Below are positions 9,004 through 16,769 of a stretch of 64,000 bases of DNA, piece by piece. The notes under the pieces were generated by a model. That model was not told where the DNA came from. It was given only the letters and a program-made list of their open reading frames with translations, and ran no database searches. Location of the stretch: NCBI RefSeq assembly GCF_021531255.1, contig NZ_JAFBIO010000008.1, positions 1 through 64,000 of the forward strand. The letters are read 5' to 3'. The stretch is from Allofournierella massiliensis. Its GTDB lineage: Bacteria > Bacillota > Clostridia > Oscillospirales > Ruminococcaceae. The position numbers and the translations under genes are program-made. How positions within the stretch are numbered: the first letter of the stretch is position 1; each line of letters begins with the position of its first letter.

Positions 9004-10101
9004 TCAGGAATTAAAACTGGCGGTAGAGCCGCTGCGCCATACCCGGTACTGGGCCGAAGCGGAATTGGTCCGGGCCGTTTCCTGCTGGGCCGCCGTCTCC
9101 TCGGTCTGCTCCTCCGGCAGGCTCACCATCAGGTTCTGCACCCCCAGCGCGTCCGGCGTGGCACCGCCCAGCTGGACGGAGCCGCCCTGAGCCATGGCCA
9201 GGCTGTATTCAAACCAGAGGGTGACCTCGGCCTCTTCGGCATCCTGCTGCCAGCGGTCGATCACCGCAGCCAGCTGATCCGCCTGGCTCACGCCGGCGGT
9301 ATCCCCGTAATTGCAGCTGGAAGTGGCCCCGTTGGGGAACTGGACCCCGCTGAGAAGGATCTGCTCAAAGCCCAGATCCTCCACCTCTTGGATCAGCCCG
9401 CTGAGGTACTGGAAGGCCAGGTCGGAATAGGGGTTGAGCCAGGGCTTGCCGCCGTTCTCGGCCGCTGCGTCCAGCCAGAAATAATCGGTATCCTGGTAAT
9501 GCACCGCCGCCGTACGGCTGGTATCCGTATAGGGGGCCACCGGGTCCTGATACATATAGAGGTTGGCCACCGGCACGATGCCCTCTTCCTTCAGCACCCG
9601 CACCGCCGTGGCGGCGTCCAGGGTGGTGGCGGCTACGCTGCCGGAAGCCAGCTCCTGGGCGGACGGATAATAGATATACCCCTGGCTGTCCTTCAGGGTG
9701 ACCACTGCGTACTTGACGCCCTGGGCCGCCAGATCCTGGGCCGTGGCCCGGGCCGCGTCCTCACTGCCCAGAGCCGACAAGGTCACATAACTCCACCCTG
9801 CCGAGGTATCCATCGGTTCGGGGGTGGGAGTGGGCTCCGGCGTGGGGGTTGCTTCCTCCGGCTGGGAGGTAACGATGCTGGAAGCCGTATCCGGCCCCAC
9901 CGGTTCCTCCCGGCCGCCGTCCTTCAGGCTATACCAGGTATGCGTACCAAAATTGATGACCGCTGGGCCGATGAACCAGCCCAGCGCAAAGATCACCGCC
10001 AGCGCAACAGCCCCGGAAAGGAACCGGCGCAGCCAAAAACGGCGGCTGCGGTAGAAGCTGGAACGATAGCGTTTTACCCGACCCAGATTTTTTTTGGACA
10101 T
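9004..10101 (-). CDS. Membrane-anchored DUF4015 putative glycoside hydrolase
   Basis: 365 residues from ATG 10101, preceded by AGAAAGG. A very basic cytoplasmic tail (residues 1-30) and one membrane helix (about 31-50) are followed by a Thr/Pro/Glu linker (TPTPEPTPTPEP). A TIM-barrel-like domain then follows with the motifs VKYAVVTLKDSQGYIYY, GIVPVANLYMYQD and PWLNPYSDLAFQYL, characteristic of DUF4015 putative glycosyl hydrolases. It should face the cell wall side. A start at 10146 is in frame but has no ribosome site. It is 65 bp downstream of the rnfA homologue and 18 bp upstream of DUF1015, so it probably shares that transcript. Confidence 0.75.
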   Translation of the reverse strand: MSKKNLGRVKRYRSSFYRSRRFWLRRFLSGAVALAVIFALGWFIGPAVINFGTHTWYSLKDGGREEPVGPDTASSIVTSQPEEATPTPEPTPTPEPMDTSAGWSYVTLSALGSEDAARATAQDLAAQGVKYAVVTLKDSQGYIYYPSAQELASGSVAATTLDAATAVRVLKEEGIVPVANLYMYQDPVAPYTDTSRTAAVHYQDTDYFWLDAAAENGGKPWLNPYSDLAFQYLSGLIQEVEDLGFEQILLSGVQFPNGATSSCNYGDTAGVSQADQLAAVIDRWQQDAEEAEVTLWFEYSLAMAQGGSVQLGGATPDALGVQNLMVSLPEEQTEETAAQQETARTNSASAQYRVWRSGSTASFNS

Positions 10102-10166
10102 ACTGCCCACCTTTCTCCCACAGGCCGGAATCCCCCGGCCCGGCATTTGTCAGGTTCGATTGAATT

Positions 10167-10778
10167 TCAGATGGCCAGGCCGTGGCCGGTAAAACCATAC
10201 ACTGCCAGCGCTAGGATGCCAATGTAGATCAGCATCACCGGCATGCCCCGGAAAGAGGCCGGCACACTGCGCCGGTCGATCTTGCGATGGCCTTCCATCA
10301 CCAACAGCACCGAGACGAAATAGCCCACCCCGCTGCCCAGGGCAAAGCCCAGATACTGGGAGAGGTTAAAGCTCTGCACCGCGCAGATGAGCAAGGTGCC
10401 CAGCACACAGGTATTGAAGGTGGCCGGGGGCAGCATCCGGGCCATTTTTTCTCCCCGGGCGCCCTTGAACAGCCGCCGGCAAAGCAGGGACACCGCTCCC
10501 ATCACCAGGGCGCTGATCACAAAGAATGTCAGAGGCCGCAGCACCACCCGCAGGCTCAGGGGTGCCATGGCCAGGTTGGCCGCCCAGCACAGGGGGGCAC
10601 TGATGAGCTGCACCAGGGTGAGCAGCAGGCAGAACAGCACGCTGTCCCGGTCCGGGTCTTCCACCATCTGCACGATGCTGGTAATGCCCAGGCTGCGGCC
10701 GAACACCGCGTTCTGGGCGGCAAAAGCCGCCACCGTGTACAAAAAGAATTGGGCAAGGCCGCCGATCACGATACTCAT
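10167..10778 (-). CDS. rnfA: RnfA/NqrE homologue with altered Fe-S ligand positions
   Basis: 203 residues, about six membrane helices. Homology is clear at the C-terminus (VPASFRGMPVMLIYIGILALAVYGFTG corresponds to the RnfA ending VPAPFRG...GFSGL) and at LPPATFNTCVLG, which corresponds to LPLITTNCAVLG. In RnfA the first intramembrane Cys lies in LGLCP; here that is LGITS. The second Cys of NCAVLG becomes Thr, with a Cys one residue later. These two Cys normally hold half of the [2Fe-2S] cluster. The start overlaps the rnfE stop (ATGA). Role: membrane part of an Rnf-like module of uncertain activity. Confidence 0.8.
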   Translation of the reverse strand: MSIVIGGLAQFFLYTVAAFAAQNAVFGRSLGITSIVQMVEDPDRDSVLFCLLLTLVQLISAPLCWAANLAMAPLSLRVVLRPLTFFVISALVMGAVSLLCRRLFKGARGEKMARMLPPATFNTCVLGTLLICAVQSFNLSQYLGFALGSGVGYFVSVLLVMEGHRKIDRRSVPASFRGMPVMLIYIGILALAVYGFTGHGLAI

Positions 10779-11425
10779 ACGCCGCGCTTCGCCTCCATAT
10801 TCACATGTTTTTTATACCAGCGGATGCAGCCCCGCCAGGCGGCGCAGATGGCGCCCACCAGCAGAAAACCGCCCGCCGGCTGGGCCGCCAGGGGGAACAG
10901 GCGCACCGAGAGCACCGGCTCATCCAGCAGGGTGCCAGCCGCCAAAAATTCCCGCAAAAAGCCCACCAGCAGCAGCACCATCCCGTAACCTACCGTGATG
11001 GCAATGCCCCGGCGAAGGGCCCGCAGGGGTTTTTCCGCCTTTTCCTGGGCATAACGGCGGATGGTGAGCTGATCCATCACCAAAAGGGGCAGGTAGATGC
11101 CCACCTGACGGATGCCCACCCCGAATACCTCCAGGCAGGCATAATAGATGGGGATATACAGCAGGCAGGCCACACCCGCATAGTAAAAGATGGAAAAGCG
11201 ACGGGGCAGCACGCCGCCCAGCAGCGCCCCCGCCAGGCGGGTGGGGGTCAGAAGCAGGGCCACCGCCATGGCCAGGATCAGGGCATTGCGCCCGGTGGTG
11301 GCAGCCACCACCAGCGGGGCCAGGCCCAGCCCCTGCATGACCACCGGGTTATTGAGCCAGAGCCGGTCGGTACGGCTGCGCAGTTCCATATTTTCGGCGA
11401 GATATTTTGCTTTTTCCGGATTCAT
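10775..11425 (-). CDS. rnfE: RnfE/NqrD homologue lacking both cluster cysteines
   Basis: 216 residues from ATG 11425, preceded by GGAGGCGAGG. Alignment by eye to RnfE is good at LWLNNPVVMQGLGLAPL (normally NNPxLVQLLGLCPL) and at VGIYLPLLVMDQLTIRRYA (normally GIFIPLIVTNCIIIGRAEA), and at LVGFLREFLAAGTLLD (normally LGAMREILGQGTLFD). So the first Cys is Ala and the second is Gln, and the invariant GRAEAFA is lost. These residues normally ligate the intramembrane [2Fe-2S] cluster shared with RnfA. The gene overlaps rnfD and rnfA by 4 bp on each side. Confidence 0.8.
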   Translation of the reverse strand: MNPEKAKYLAENMELRSRTDRLWLNNPVVMQGLGLAPLVVAATTGRNALILAMAVALLLTPTRLAGALLGGVLPRRFSIFYYAGVACLLYIPIYYACLEVFGVGIRQVGIYLPLLVMDQLTIRRYAQEKAEKPLRALRRGIAITVGYGMVLLLVGFLREFLAAGTLLDEPVLSVRLFPLAAQPAGGFLLVGAICAAWRGCIRWYKKHVNMEAKRGV

Positions 11426-12423
11426 GTCCTCGCCTCCTTTCTGCCGCGGCCCGGGCCGTGCCGGATGACCATCCGATCCACCCAGCCGCTGACGCAGTTG
11501 GCAAACAGGAAGGCAAAGCATACACCCGCCTCATAGCTGCCGTAATAGCTGTAAAACAGGGTAAAGATGGCCAGCATGATGCCGAAGAGCAGCCGGCTGA
11601 GGGGATGCTTGGGCACCGTGTAGGGGTCACACAGCAGGAAGACGCCGGCAAACAGCACGCTGCCGCCCAAGAGCTCATAAATCAGTGCTTCCAGCCGCTC
11701 GGGCAGATATTCCCAGGGCATGGAAAGAGGAATGCCGCCCAGACGGGGCATGATCCAGAACAAAAGGATATAGGTGCCCCAAAAGCCCCCCAGCGCCCGC
11801 AGGGACAGCCGGCGGCGCACCCGAAGATAGAGCGCCGCTGCCGCCAGGATCATCACCGCCGAAGCGCCCATGGGCCCGGCATAATTGCCCAAAAACAGGT
11901 TCAGGGCAGATACATTGGGGATGCCGTTGCTGCGCAGGGTGGCAAAAACCGACTCGCTCAGGCCGGTGGGCTCCTCGGTCATGATCAGGGGCAGATAGTT
12001 GAAAGGCTGGGGATACCGGCAGACCTGCTCCGGCCAGGAGATTGCCGCCAGGGCGTAGCCCACGGCAGTGGGGTGGAAGATATAGGCGCCATAGCCGCCG
12101 AAGGCTTCCTTGCCCACCAGCACCAGGGCCACCACCGACACCACCACCACATAGTAGCTCACCGAGGCAGGCATCAGCATCATCAGCATGGCCGCAAAGG
12201 CCTCATTGCTGAACTCCCGGCTCTCAAAGGGGCGGCGGCGCAGAAGGGCCACCAGCCGGTCGCACAGATTGGCCGTGACCAGCGCCACACCATACAGGGT
12301 CAGGCACCGGGGGCCGTACAGATAGGTGGAAAACGCCAGCAAAGGCAGGGTCATCCACAGCAGATCGGTATAAACGGCCGCATCCTCCCGACGGGGGATC
12401 GCCGCTTTCACGCGTTTTGTCAT
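11422..12423 (-). CDS. rnfD: RnfD/NqrB homologue
   Basis: 333 residues, about ten membrane helices. Homology markers are KEAFGGYGAYIFHPTAVG (RnfD: KHLFGGLGQNIFNPAMVG) and LLCDPYTVPKHPLSRLLFG (RnfD: MATDPVTSPVSPKGRWIFG), plus a near-C-terminal GSYEAGVCFAFL. The covalent-flavin loop of RnfD, GNTGGSIGETS, appears as GNYAGPMGASA. The flavinylated Thr position is therefore Ser, and the preceding Glu is Ala. It has a GGAG-type ribosome site and lies 84 bp after rpe. No rnfC, rnfG, rnfB or apbE is within the window. Confidence 0.82.
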   Translation of the reverse strand: MTKRVKAAIPRREDAAVYTDLLWMTLPLLAFSTYLYGPRCLTLYGVALVTANLCDRLVALLRRRPFESREFSNEAFAAMLMMLMPASVSYYVVVVSVVALVLVGKEAFGGYGAYIFHPTAVGYALAAISWPEQVCRYPQPFNYLPLIMTEEPTGLSESVFATLRSNGIPNVSALNLFLGNYAGPMGASAVMILAAAALYLRVRRRLSLRALGGFWGTYILLFWIMPRLGGIPLSMPWEYLPERLEALIYELLGGSVLFAGVFLLCDPYTVPKHPLSRLLFGIMLAIFTLFYSYYGSYEAGVCFAFLFANCVSGWVDRMVIRHGPGRGRKEART

Positions 12424-12507
12424 ACTCTCTCCTGAAAAGGGGCCGAACCGGTCGGCCCTTCCGGGCGGGGCCGGCTCCGTCGGAGGCCGCCCGCCCCGTG
12501 GGTGTCG

Positions 12508-13158
12508 TTACAGCGCCCGCAGGCGGGCCACCGCCTGGGCCGGGTCGGCTGCGCCGAACACGGCGCTGCCCGCCACCAGCAGGTTGGCTCCCGCCTGTAC
12601 GCAGAGCCGGCCGGTGGTCTCGTCCACCCCGCCGTCCACCTCCAGATAGGGGCAAAGGCCCCGCCGGGCGCACTCCTCTTTCAGCAGGCGCAGCTTATCC
12701 AGTGCCTGGGGCATGAATTTCTGGCCGCCGAAGCCGGGCTCCACACTCATAACCAGCACCAAATCCAGCTGGTCCAGGTAGGGCAGCACCTGCCGGACGT
12801 CGGTGCCCGGCTTGACCGAAATACCCGCCTTGCAGCCCAGCTCGTGGATCTTGCGGATGGTCTGCCCGGCGTCGCAGTCACTTTCCAGATGGAAGGTGAT
12901 CAGGCTGGCCCCCGCCTTGACGAAAGTTTCCAGATAATCCTGCGGGCGGGAGATCATCAGATGCACATCATAGAAAGCATCCGGCAGGGCGGCGTGCAGG
13001 CTTTTCAGCACCGGCACACCAAAAGAAATATTGGGCACAAAATGGCCGTCCATCACATCATAATGCAGCATGTCCGCCCCCGCTTCCAGCACCTGGCGGC
13101 AATCCTGCCCCAGACGGCTGAAATCGGCGGAGAGGATAGAAGGGCTGAGTTTGGTCAT
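12508..13158 (-). CDS. rpe: Ribulose-phosphate 3-epimerase
   Basis: 216 residues from ATG 13158. This is a TIM-barrel epimerase interconverting ribulose-5-phosphate and xylulose-5-phosphate in the pentose phosphate pathway. The signature runs are LSPSILSADF, HYDVMDGHFVPNISFG, DVHLMI, VMSVEPGFGGQKF and EVDGGV, with the metal-binding His and Asp residues present. Length is normal. Upstream are two direct GATACAAT copies and a TATAAA (13216-13211) as promoter. Downstream, 84 bp of GC-rich sequence leads to the rnfDEA homologues, which are probably read from the same promoter. Confidence 0.95.
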   Translation of the reverse strand: MTKLSPSILSADFSRLGQDCRQVLEAGADMLHYDVMDGHFVPNISFGVPVLKSLHAALPDAFYDVHLMISRPQDYLETFVKAGASLITFHLESDCDAGQTIRKIHELGCKAGISVKPGTDVRQVLPYLDQLDLVLVMSVEPGFGGQKFMPQALDKLRLLKEECARRGLCPYLEVDGGVDETTGRLCVQAGANLLVAGSAVFGAADPAQAVARLRAL

Positions 13159-13258
13159 GGTTCTTCTCTCCTTCTGCGGCAAAATCCGCCCCGAAAGGCG
13201 TTTTGGCCGCTTTATACCATTATTGTATCATTGTATCTCAATCCCGGGCAAAACGCAA

Positions 13259-13285
13259 ACCGCAGAGGGGCGCGCCCCCTGCGGT
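13259..13285 (-). terminator. Terminator after the sensor kinase gene
   Basis: Long hairpin (ACCGCAG paired with CTGCGGT around a GGGGC/GCCCC core, one bulge), followed on the minus strand by TTTGCGTTTTG. It separates the two-component operon from rpe. Confidence 0.75.
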
Positions 13286-13293
13286 GATTCCGC

Positions 13294-14799
13294 TTACTTT
13301 TTGGCGCTGCCGTCCCCCTTGCCCAGGCGCACCTTCTTGCCGGGCGCCTCCGCGGGCAGGCTGAAACTGAACCGGCACCATTCGCCCTCCTGGCTCTCGG
13401 CCCAGATCTTGCCGCCGGAAAGGCTGACCAGCACCTTGCAGATATGCAGGCCCAGGCCGCTGCCCCGCACATTGAGGCCGCGGCTCTTGTCCTCCTTATA
13501 GAACCGGTCAAATACAAAGGGCAGGGCCTCCTTGGCAATGCCCGCGCCGCTGTTCCAGACGCTGATGATCACCCTGCCCCCGTTTTTCTGCACCCCAAAG
13601 CGGATGATTCCGCCTTCCGGGGTGAATTTCAGGGCATTGTCCACCAGATTGGAGAGCACTTGATGTACCAGGTCCGGGTCGGCATAGACCATGACCGGGT
13701 CCGGTGCCAGGCCCTCGATCTGCACCTTTCCGTCCTCGATCCGCTTTTCGGCGGCAAAGACCACCCCGGTGATGGTGTTCCAGATATCATACTGCCGGGC
13801 ATCGGCCTTGTACTCGCCGGCTTCCAGCTTGGTGATGTCCAGCATGTTCTGGATCAGCCGGGTCAGCCGTCCCGCTTCCTGGCTCACCAGTTCCAGATAA
13901 TGGGAATAGAGTTCCGGCGGGATGGTGCCGTCTATCATGCCGTCCACAAAGCCCTTGATGCTGGTCATGGGAGTGCGCAGCTCATGGGCGATATTGCCCA
14001 TAAACTGGCTGCGGGAGGAATCGGCCGCCTCCAGGTTCCGGGCCATGGTGTTGAAGGTATCGGCCAATTGGCTGATCTCTTCACAGGATTTGTCGGCCGG
14101 GGCCCGGGCGGAAAAATCCCCGCTGCCAAAACGGCGGGCCGCCTCGGCGATATGCCGCAGAGGCTGGGTGAGCCGGCCGGTGATCACAATGCTCAGGATG
14201 CTGGCCAGCAGCAGCATCAGGCCTGCCGACAGGATGAAGGAGGAGAAGATATCCCCCATATAGCTGGCCAGGCCGGCGGCGCTGCTGGAGGCGATCACAT
14301 AGCCCACCACCTGGTTTTCCCGGCCGTAAGCCGCCTTGCCGGCGGTATAGTACCGGTCGGTCAGCACGCCGTCCAGGTCTCCGATGGCAAAATACCCGTC
14401 CCGGGTATCCATGGCAGCCAGACAATCTGCCGGCACGGCCTTACCCTTTACCAGGATGCTCCGGTTGGAACAGAGGATCACATTCCCCTCGGTATCCAGA
14501 AGGGTGAGCACCACGCTGGAGGAGGAACCGATCAGCTCCACCCGCTGCTCGATCTGGTCGGCGATCTCGCCGTCCAGCTGCAATTCATCCACCGTGTCGG
14601 GGGTATCGGTGCGCAGCAGCAGCTGCATGGACTGGGCCACCGCCAGGTTTACCGCGTCGGTAAGGGCCTGCTGGCGCTCGGCATGGAAATAGCGCACCGT
14701 GAACACCATCTGGGCGGTGCCCATGATGAAGATGCCGATCAGCAGGATGGTGGCAATGGCATTGAACACCAGGGTGCTGATGCTGCGCTGCTTTTCCAT
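13294..14799 (-). CDS. Two-component sensor histidine kinase (PhoR/ResE-like)
   Basis: 501 residues. TM1 at about 10-34, an extracytoplasmic sensor domain of roughly 150 residues, TM2 at about 187-208, then HAMP. The HisKA motif NIAHELRTPMTSIKGF puts the phosphorylated His at about 272. The HATPase domain shows the N box (LSNLVDNALKFT) and the G boxes (NSGAGI, GSGLGL). It is a complete bifunctional kinase. The start is 7 bp after the stop of the response regulator, with AAGGA overlapping that stop. The sensed signal is unknown. The presence of htrA nearby hints at envelope stress (inference). Confidence 0.93.
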   Translation of the reverse strand: MEKQRSISTLVFNAIATILLIGIFIMGTAQMVFTVRYFHAERQQALTDAVNLAVAQSMQLLLRTDTPDTVDELQLDGEIADQIEQRVELIGSSSSVVLTLLDTEGNVILCSNRSILVKGKAVPADCLAAMDTRDGYFAIGDLDGVLTDRYYTAGKAAYGRENQVVGYVIASSSAAGLASYMGDIFSSFILSAGLMLLLASILSIVITGRLTQPLRHIAEAARRFGSGDFSARAPADKSCEEISQLADTFNTMARNLEAADSSRSQFMGNIAHELRTPMTSIKGFVDGMIDGTIPPELYSHYLELVSQEAGRLTRLIQNMLDITKLEAGEYKADARQYDIWNTITGVVFAAEKRIEDGKVQIEGLAPDPVMVYADPDLVHQVLSNLVDNALKFTPEGGIIRFGVQKNGGRVIISVWNSGAGIAKEALPFVFDRFYKEDKSRGLNVRGSGLGLHICKVLVSLSGGKIWAESQEGEWCRFSFSLPAEAPGKKVRLGKGDGSAKK

Positions 14800-14806
14800 G
14801 GTTTTC

Positions 14807-15496
14807 TCAGTCCTTCACTTCAAACTTGTAGCCCACGCCCCACACCGTTTTCAGGCTCCACTGGTCGCTGGCGCCTTCCAGTTTTTCCCGCAGGCGCTTG
14901 ATGTGTACGTCGATGGTGCGGGAATCCCCATAGTACTCAAAGCCCCACACCTCGTCCAGCAGCTGGTCCCGGGTGAACACCCGGTTGGGGTGGCTGGCCA
15001 GAAAGCTCAGCAGTTCCAGCTCCTTGGGGGGTGCATCCACCACCTTGTCCTTCACCTTCAGCTCATACCGGGACATATCCACGCTCAGGTTGTCGTAACG
15101 GATAATGCCGTCCCGGTTTTCCTCCCCGGCGCTGCAGCGGCGCAGCACCGCCTTGATGCGGGCCACCACCTCCTTGGCGTCGAAGGGCTTGACCACATAG
15201 TCATCTGCCCCCAGCTCCAGGCCCAGCACCTTATCAAAGGTTTCGCCCTTGGCGGTAAGCATGATCACCGGGGTATCCCCCGCGGCCCGGATGCGGCGGC
15301 AGACCTCCCAGCCGTCCATCTTGGGCATCATCACATCCAGCAGCACCAGGTCGGGGTGCTGCTGCTCAAAGGTATCCACCGCGGCCTGACCGTCGTGGGC
15401 AAGGCTGATCTGATAGCCTTCCTTATTCAGATACAGGCGAAGCAGTTCACAGATATTTTTATCATCATCCACAATCAGGATCTTCTCGTTGGCCAT
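14807..15496 (-). CDS. OmpR/PhoB-family response regulator
   Basis: 229 residues. The receiver domain has the acidic pocket VDDD and the phosphorylated Asp54 in LVLLDVMMPKMDG, with Lys in VKPF. The C-terminal winged helix has the OmpR pattern LTxxELxLLxxL (here PPKELELLSFLASHPNRVFTR) and the DVHIKRLREKLE recognition helix. Such proteins bind direct repeats spaced by about 11 bp, which is the pattern seen upstream of htrA and of the candidate RNA near 56.1 kb. A minus-strand -10 TATAAT lies at 15566-15561. It is the first gene of the operon with the kinase. Confidence 0.95.
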   Translation of the reverse strand: MANEKILIVDDDKNICELLRLYLNKEGYQISLAHDGQAAVDTFEQQHPDLVLLDVMMPKMDGWEVCRRIRAAGDTPVIMLTAKGETFDKVLGLELGADDYVVKPFDAKEVVARIKAVLRRCSAGEENRDGIIRYDNLSVDMSRYELKVKDKVVDAPPKELELLSFLASHPNRVFTRDQLLDEVWGFEYYGDSRTIDVHIKRLREKLEGASDQWSLKTVWGVGYKFEVKD

Positions 15497-15560
15497 GGGA
15501 CTTTCCTTCCTTTCCTTCTGCGTTTTCGGTGTCCCCCGGTACCCCGCGGTTATATTTTTT

Positions 15561-15566
15561 ATTATA
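15561..15566 (-). promoter_or_regulatory. -10 element for the two-component operon
   Basis: TATAAT read on the minus strand, about 65 bp before the response regulator ATG. No consensus -35 is evident, so activation by a regulator is possible. No TTCACA repeat is present at the positions used at htrA. Confidence 0.55.
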
Positions 15567-15613
15567 CAATATCTGCCGGCGCAAATGTATAAACAAAATG
15601 CGAAAATTTGCCT

Positions 15614-16501
15614 TCAGTGCTTGAGCACAAAGCAGGGCAGCGGGGCGGTCTCGGGCCGGTTGGCAAACCGGCAGATCAGGACGGTATATCGCTCCGGGGG
15701 CAGAGCCTCCAGATAGGCGGTCACCGCCTTCTTTTCCTCATCCCCATTCACGCCCCCGCTGTACAGGCAGGCCGAGAGCACCCCGCCCGGCCGCAGGATC
15801 TCCAGTGCGGCCTCCAGGGCGGGCAGGCTGGAGGCGGGCCGGGTAAAGAGCCGGTGATCGGCCCCCGGCAGATACCCGAAATTAAAGACCACGCAGTCGG
15901 CACTGGCCGGCAGGGCCCAGTCGGCCAGCCGGGCATGGTCCGCCTGCACCGCCCGGCCGATCTTTTCCAGCCCTTCCTGATGCAGCCGCCGGTTGGCCGC
16001 CTCCACCGCCTGGGGCTGGATATCCAGCCCCAGCACCCGGCCGGAAGGGCCGGCCAGCCGGCACAAAAACACGGTATCGTGCCCGTTGCCGCAGGTGGCG
16101 TCGATAAAAAAGCCGCCCGGCTTCAGCCACCGGCTCAGGTTCTGCTGTATAAAGGCCACGGCGCTCAGTTCCGGCCGGCGCAGCCGCACCCAGGCACCTT
16201 CCTCGCCCCCGGCCGGCGGCAGAAAGCCATATTTCCGGCACAGGGCCCGGCCCGCCTCCTGACCGGGAGAGACAATGCGGTGGCAGCTCTCCTTGTCCCG
16301 GTCAAAGCCGCCGGTAAGGGCCAGCACCTTTTTCAGAAAAAAGCTGCCATAGCCCCTGCTCTGCCATTGAGGGCTGATCTCAAACCCGACCAGGTTTATC
16401 CTCTCTTCTTCCTCCCGGGCACGGCAGAAGCCGACCCGCTGCTTTTCCTTATATAAATAAAAGAGAAGGTCTCCGCCTTCCCTGCGCATTTCTACCTGCA
16501 T
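15614..16501 (-). CDS. GNAT acetyltransferase fused to MnmM/YtqB-type tRNA methyltransferase
   Basis: 295 residues in one frame. Residues 1 to about 110 are a GNAT domain (ISPQWQSRGYGSFFLKKVL is the acetyl-CoA pyrophosphate loop, then ALCRKYGF). Residues from about 115 on are a class I SAM methyltransferase of the YtqB/MnmM group (FIDATCGNGHDTVFL, then VVFNFGYLPGADH). MnmM methylates the 5-aminomethyl-2-thiouridine at tRNA position 34 in Gram-positive bacteria. The GNAT substrate is unknown. Fusion of the two is unusual in my knowledge. The gene stands alone, on the minus strand, between the two-component system and htrA. Confidence 0.8.
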   Translation of the reverse strand: MQVEMRREGGDLLFYLYKEKQRVGFCRAREEEERINLVGFEISPQWQSRGYGSFFLKKVLALTGGFDRDKESCHRIVSPGQEAGRALCRKYGFLPPAGGEEGAWVRLRRPELSAVAFIQQNLSRWLKPGGFFIDATCGNGHDTVFLCRLAGPSGRVLGLDIQPQAVEAANRRLHQEGLEKIGRAVQADHARLADWALPASADCVVFNFGYLPGADHRLFTRPASSLPALEAALEILRPGGVLSACLYSGGVNGDEEKKAVTAYLEALPPERYTVLICRFANRPETAPLPCFVLKH

Positions 16502-16538
16502 GGCTTTCTCCTTACCCGTTTATCCCAAGGCCGGGTTG

Positions 16539-16547
16539 TGGTATACT
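16539..16547 (+). promoter_or_regulatory. Extended -10 promoter upstream of htrA (P1)
   Basis: TGGTATACT, an extended -10 about 220 bp before htrA. It resembles six other TGG-type promoters in this window and would give a long leader. Confidence 0.5.
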
Positions 16548-16634
16548 AAGTTTGCCCGGCATGGGAAGAGATTTGGCTGAACAGCGTTTTATTTTGATGG
16601 TAGCGGCCCGCCGCCGGAATGTCAAGGGCCGGTT

Positions 16635-16688
16635 TTCACATTTTCTTCACCCTGCCACTATCCTCTTTTCACAATTAGCCGGTACAAT
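16635..16688 (+). promoter_or_regulatory. htrA promoter P2 with phased TTCACA operator repeats
   Basis: TTCACA at 16635, TTCACC at 16646 (11 bp apart) and TTCACA at 16668 (22 bp further). A -10 TACAAT is at 16683-16688 and there is no consensus -35. The first two repeats start 48 and 37 bp before the -10, exactly as at 56024-56077. The pattern fits a PhoB/OmpR-type activator site. Confidence 0.65.
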
Positions 16689-16769
16689 ACAATTACCGCA
16701 AAGGAAAACGGGCAGCGCAAAAGCGGGCGCGCCCCCTTCCCCGAGCAAAGAAAGGAATGAACAGCAATT

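Noticed and set aside
7738-10227. Long plus-strand frame opposite DUF1015 and DUF4015
   Set aside because: Antisense shadow; the minus-strand genes carry motifs and ribosome sites.
10167-12423. Frameshifted or sequencing-damaged rnf remnants
   Set aside because: All three frames are full length, overlap cleanly, and keep strong similarity outside the Cys motifs; this looks like divergence, not decay.
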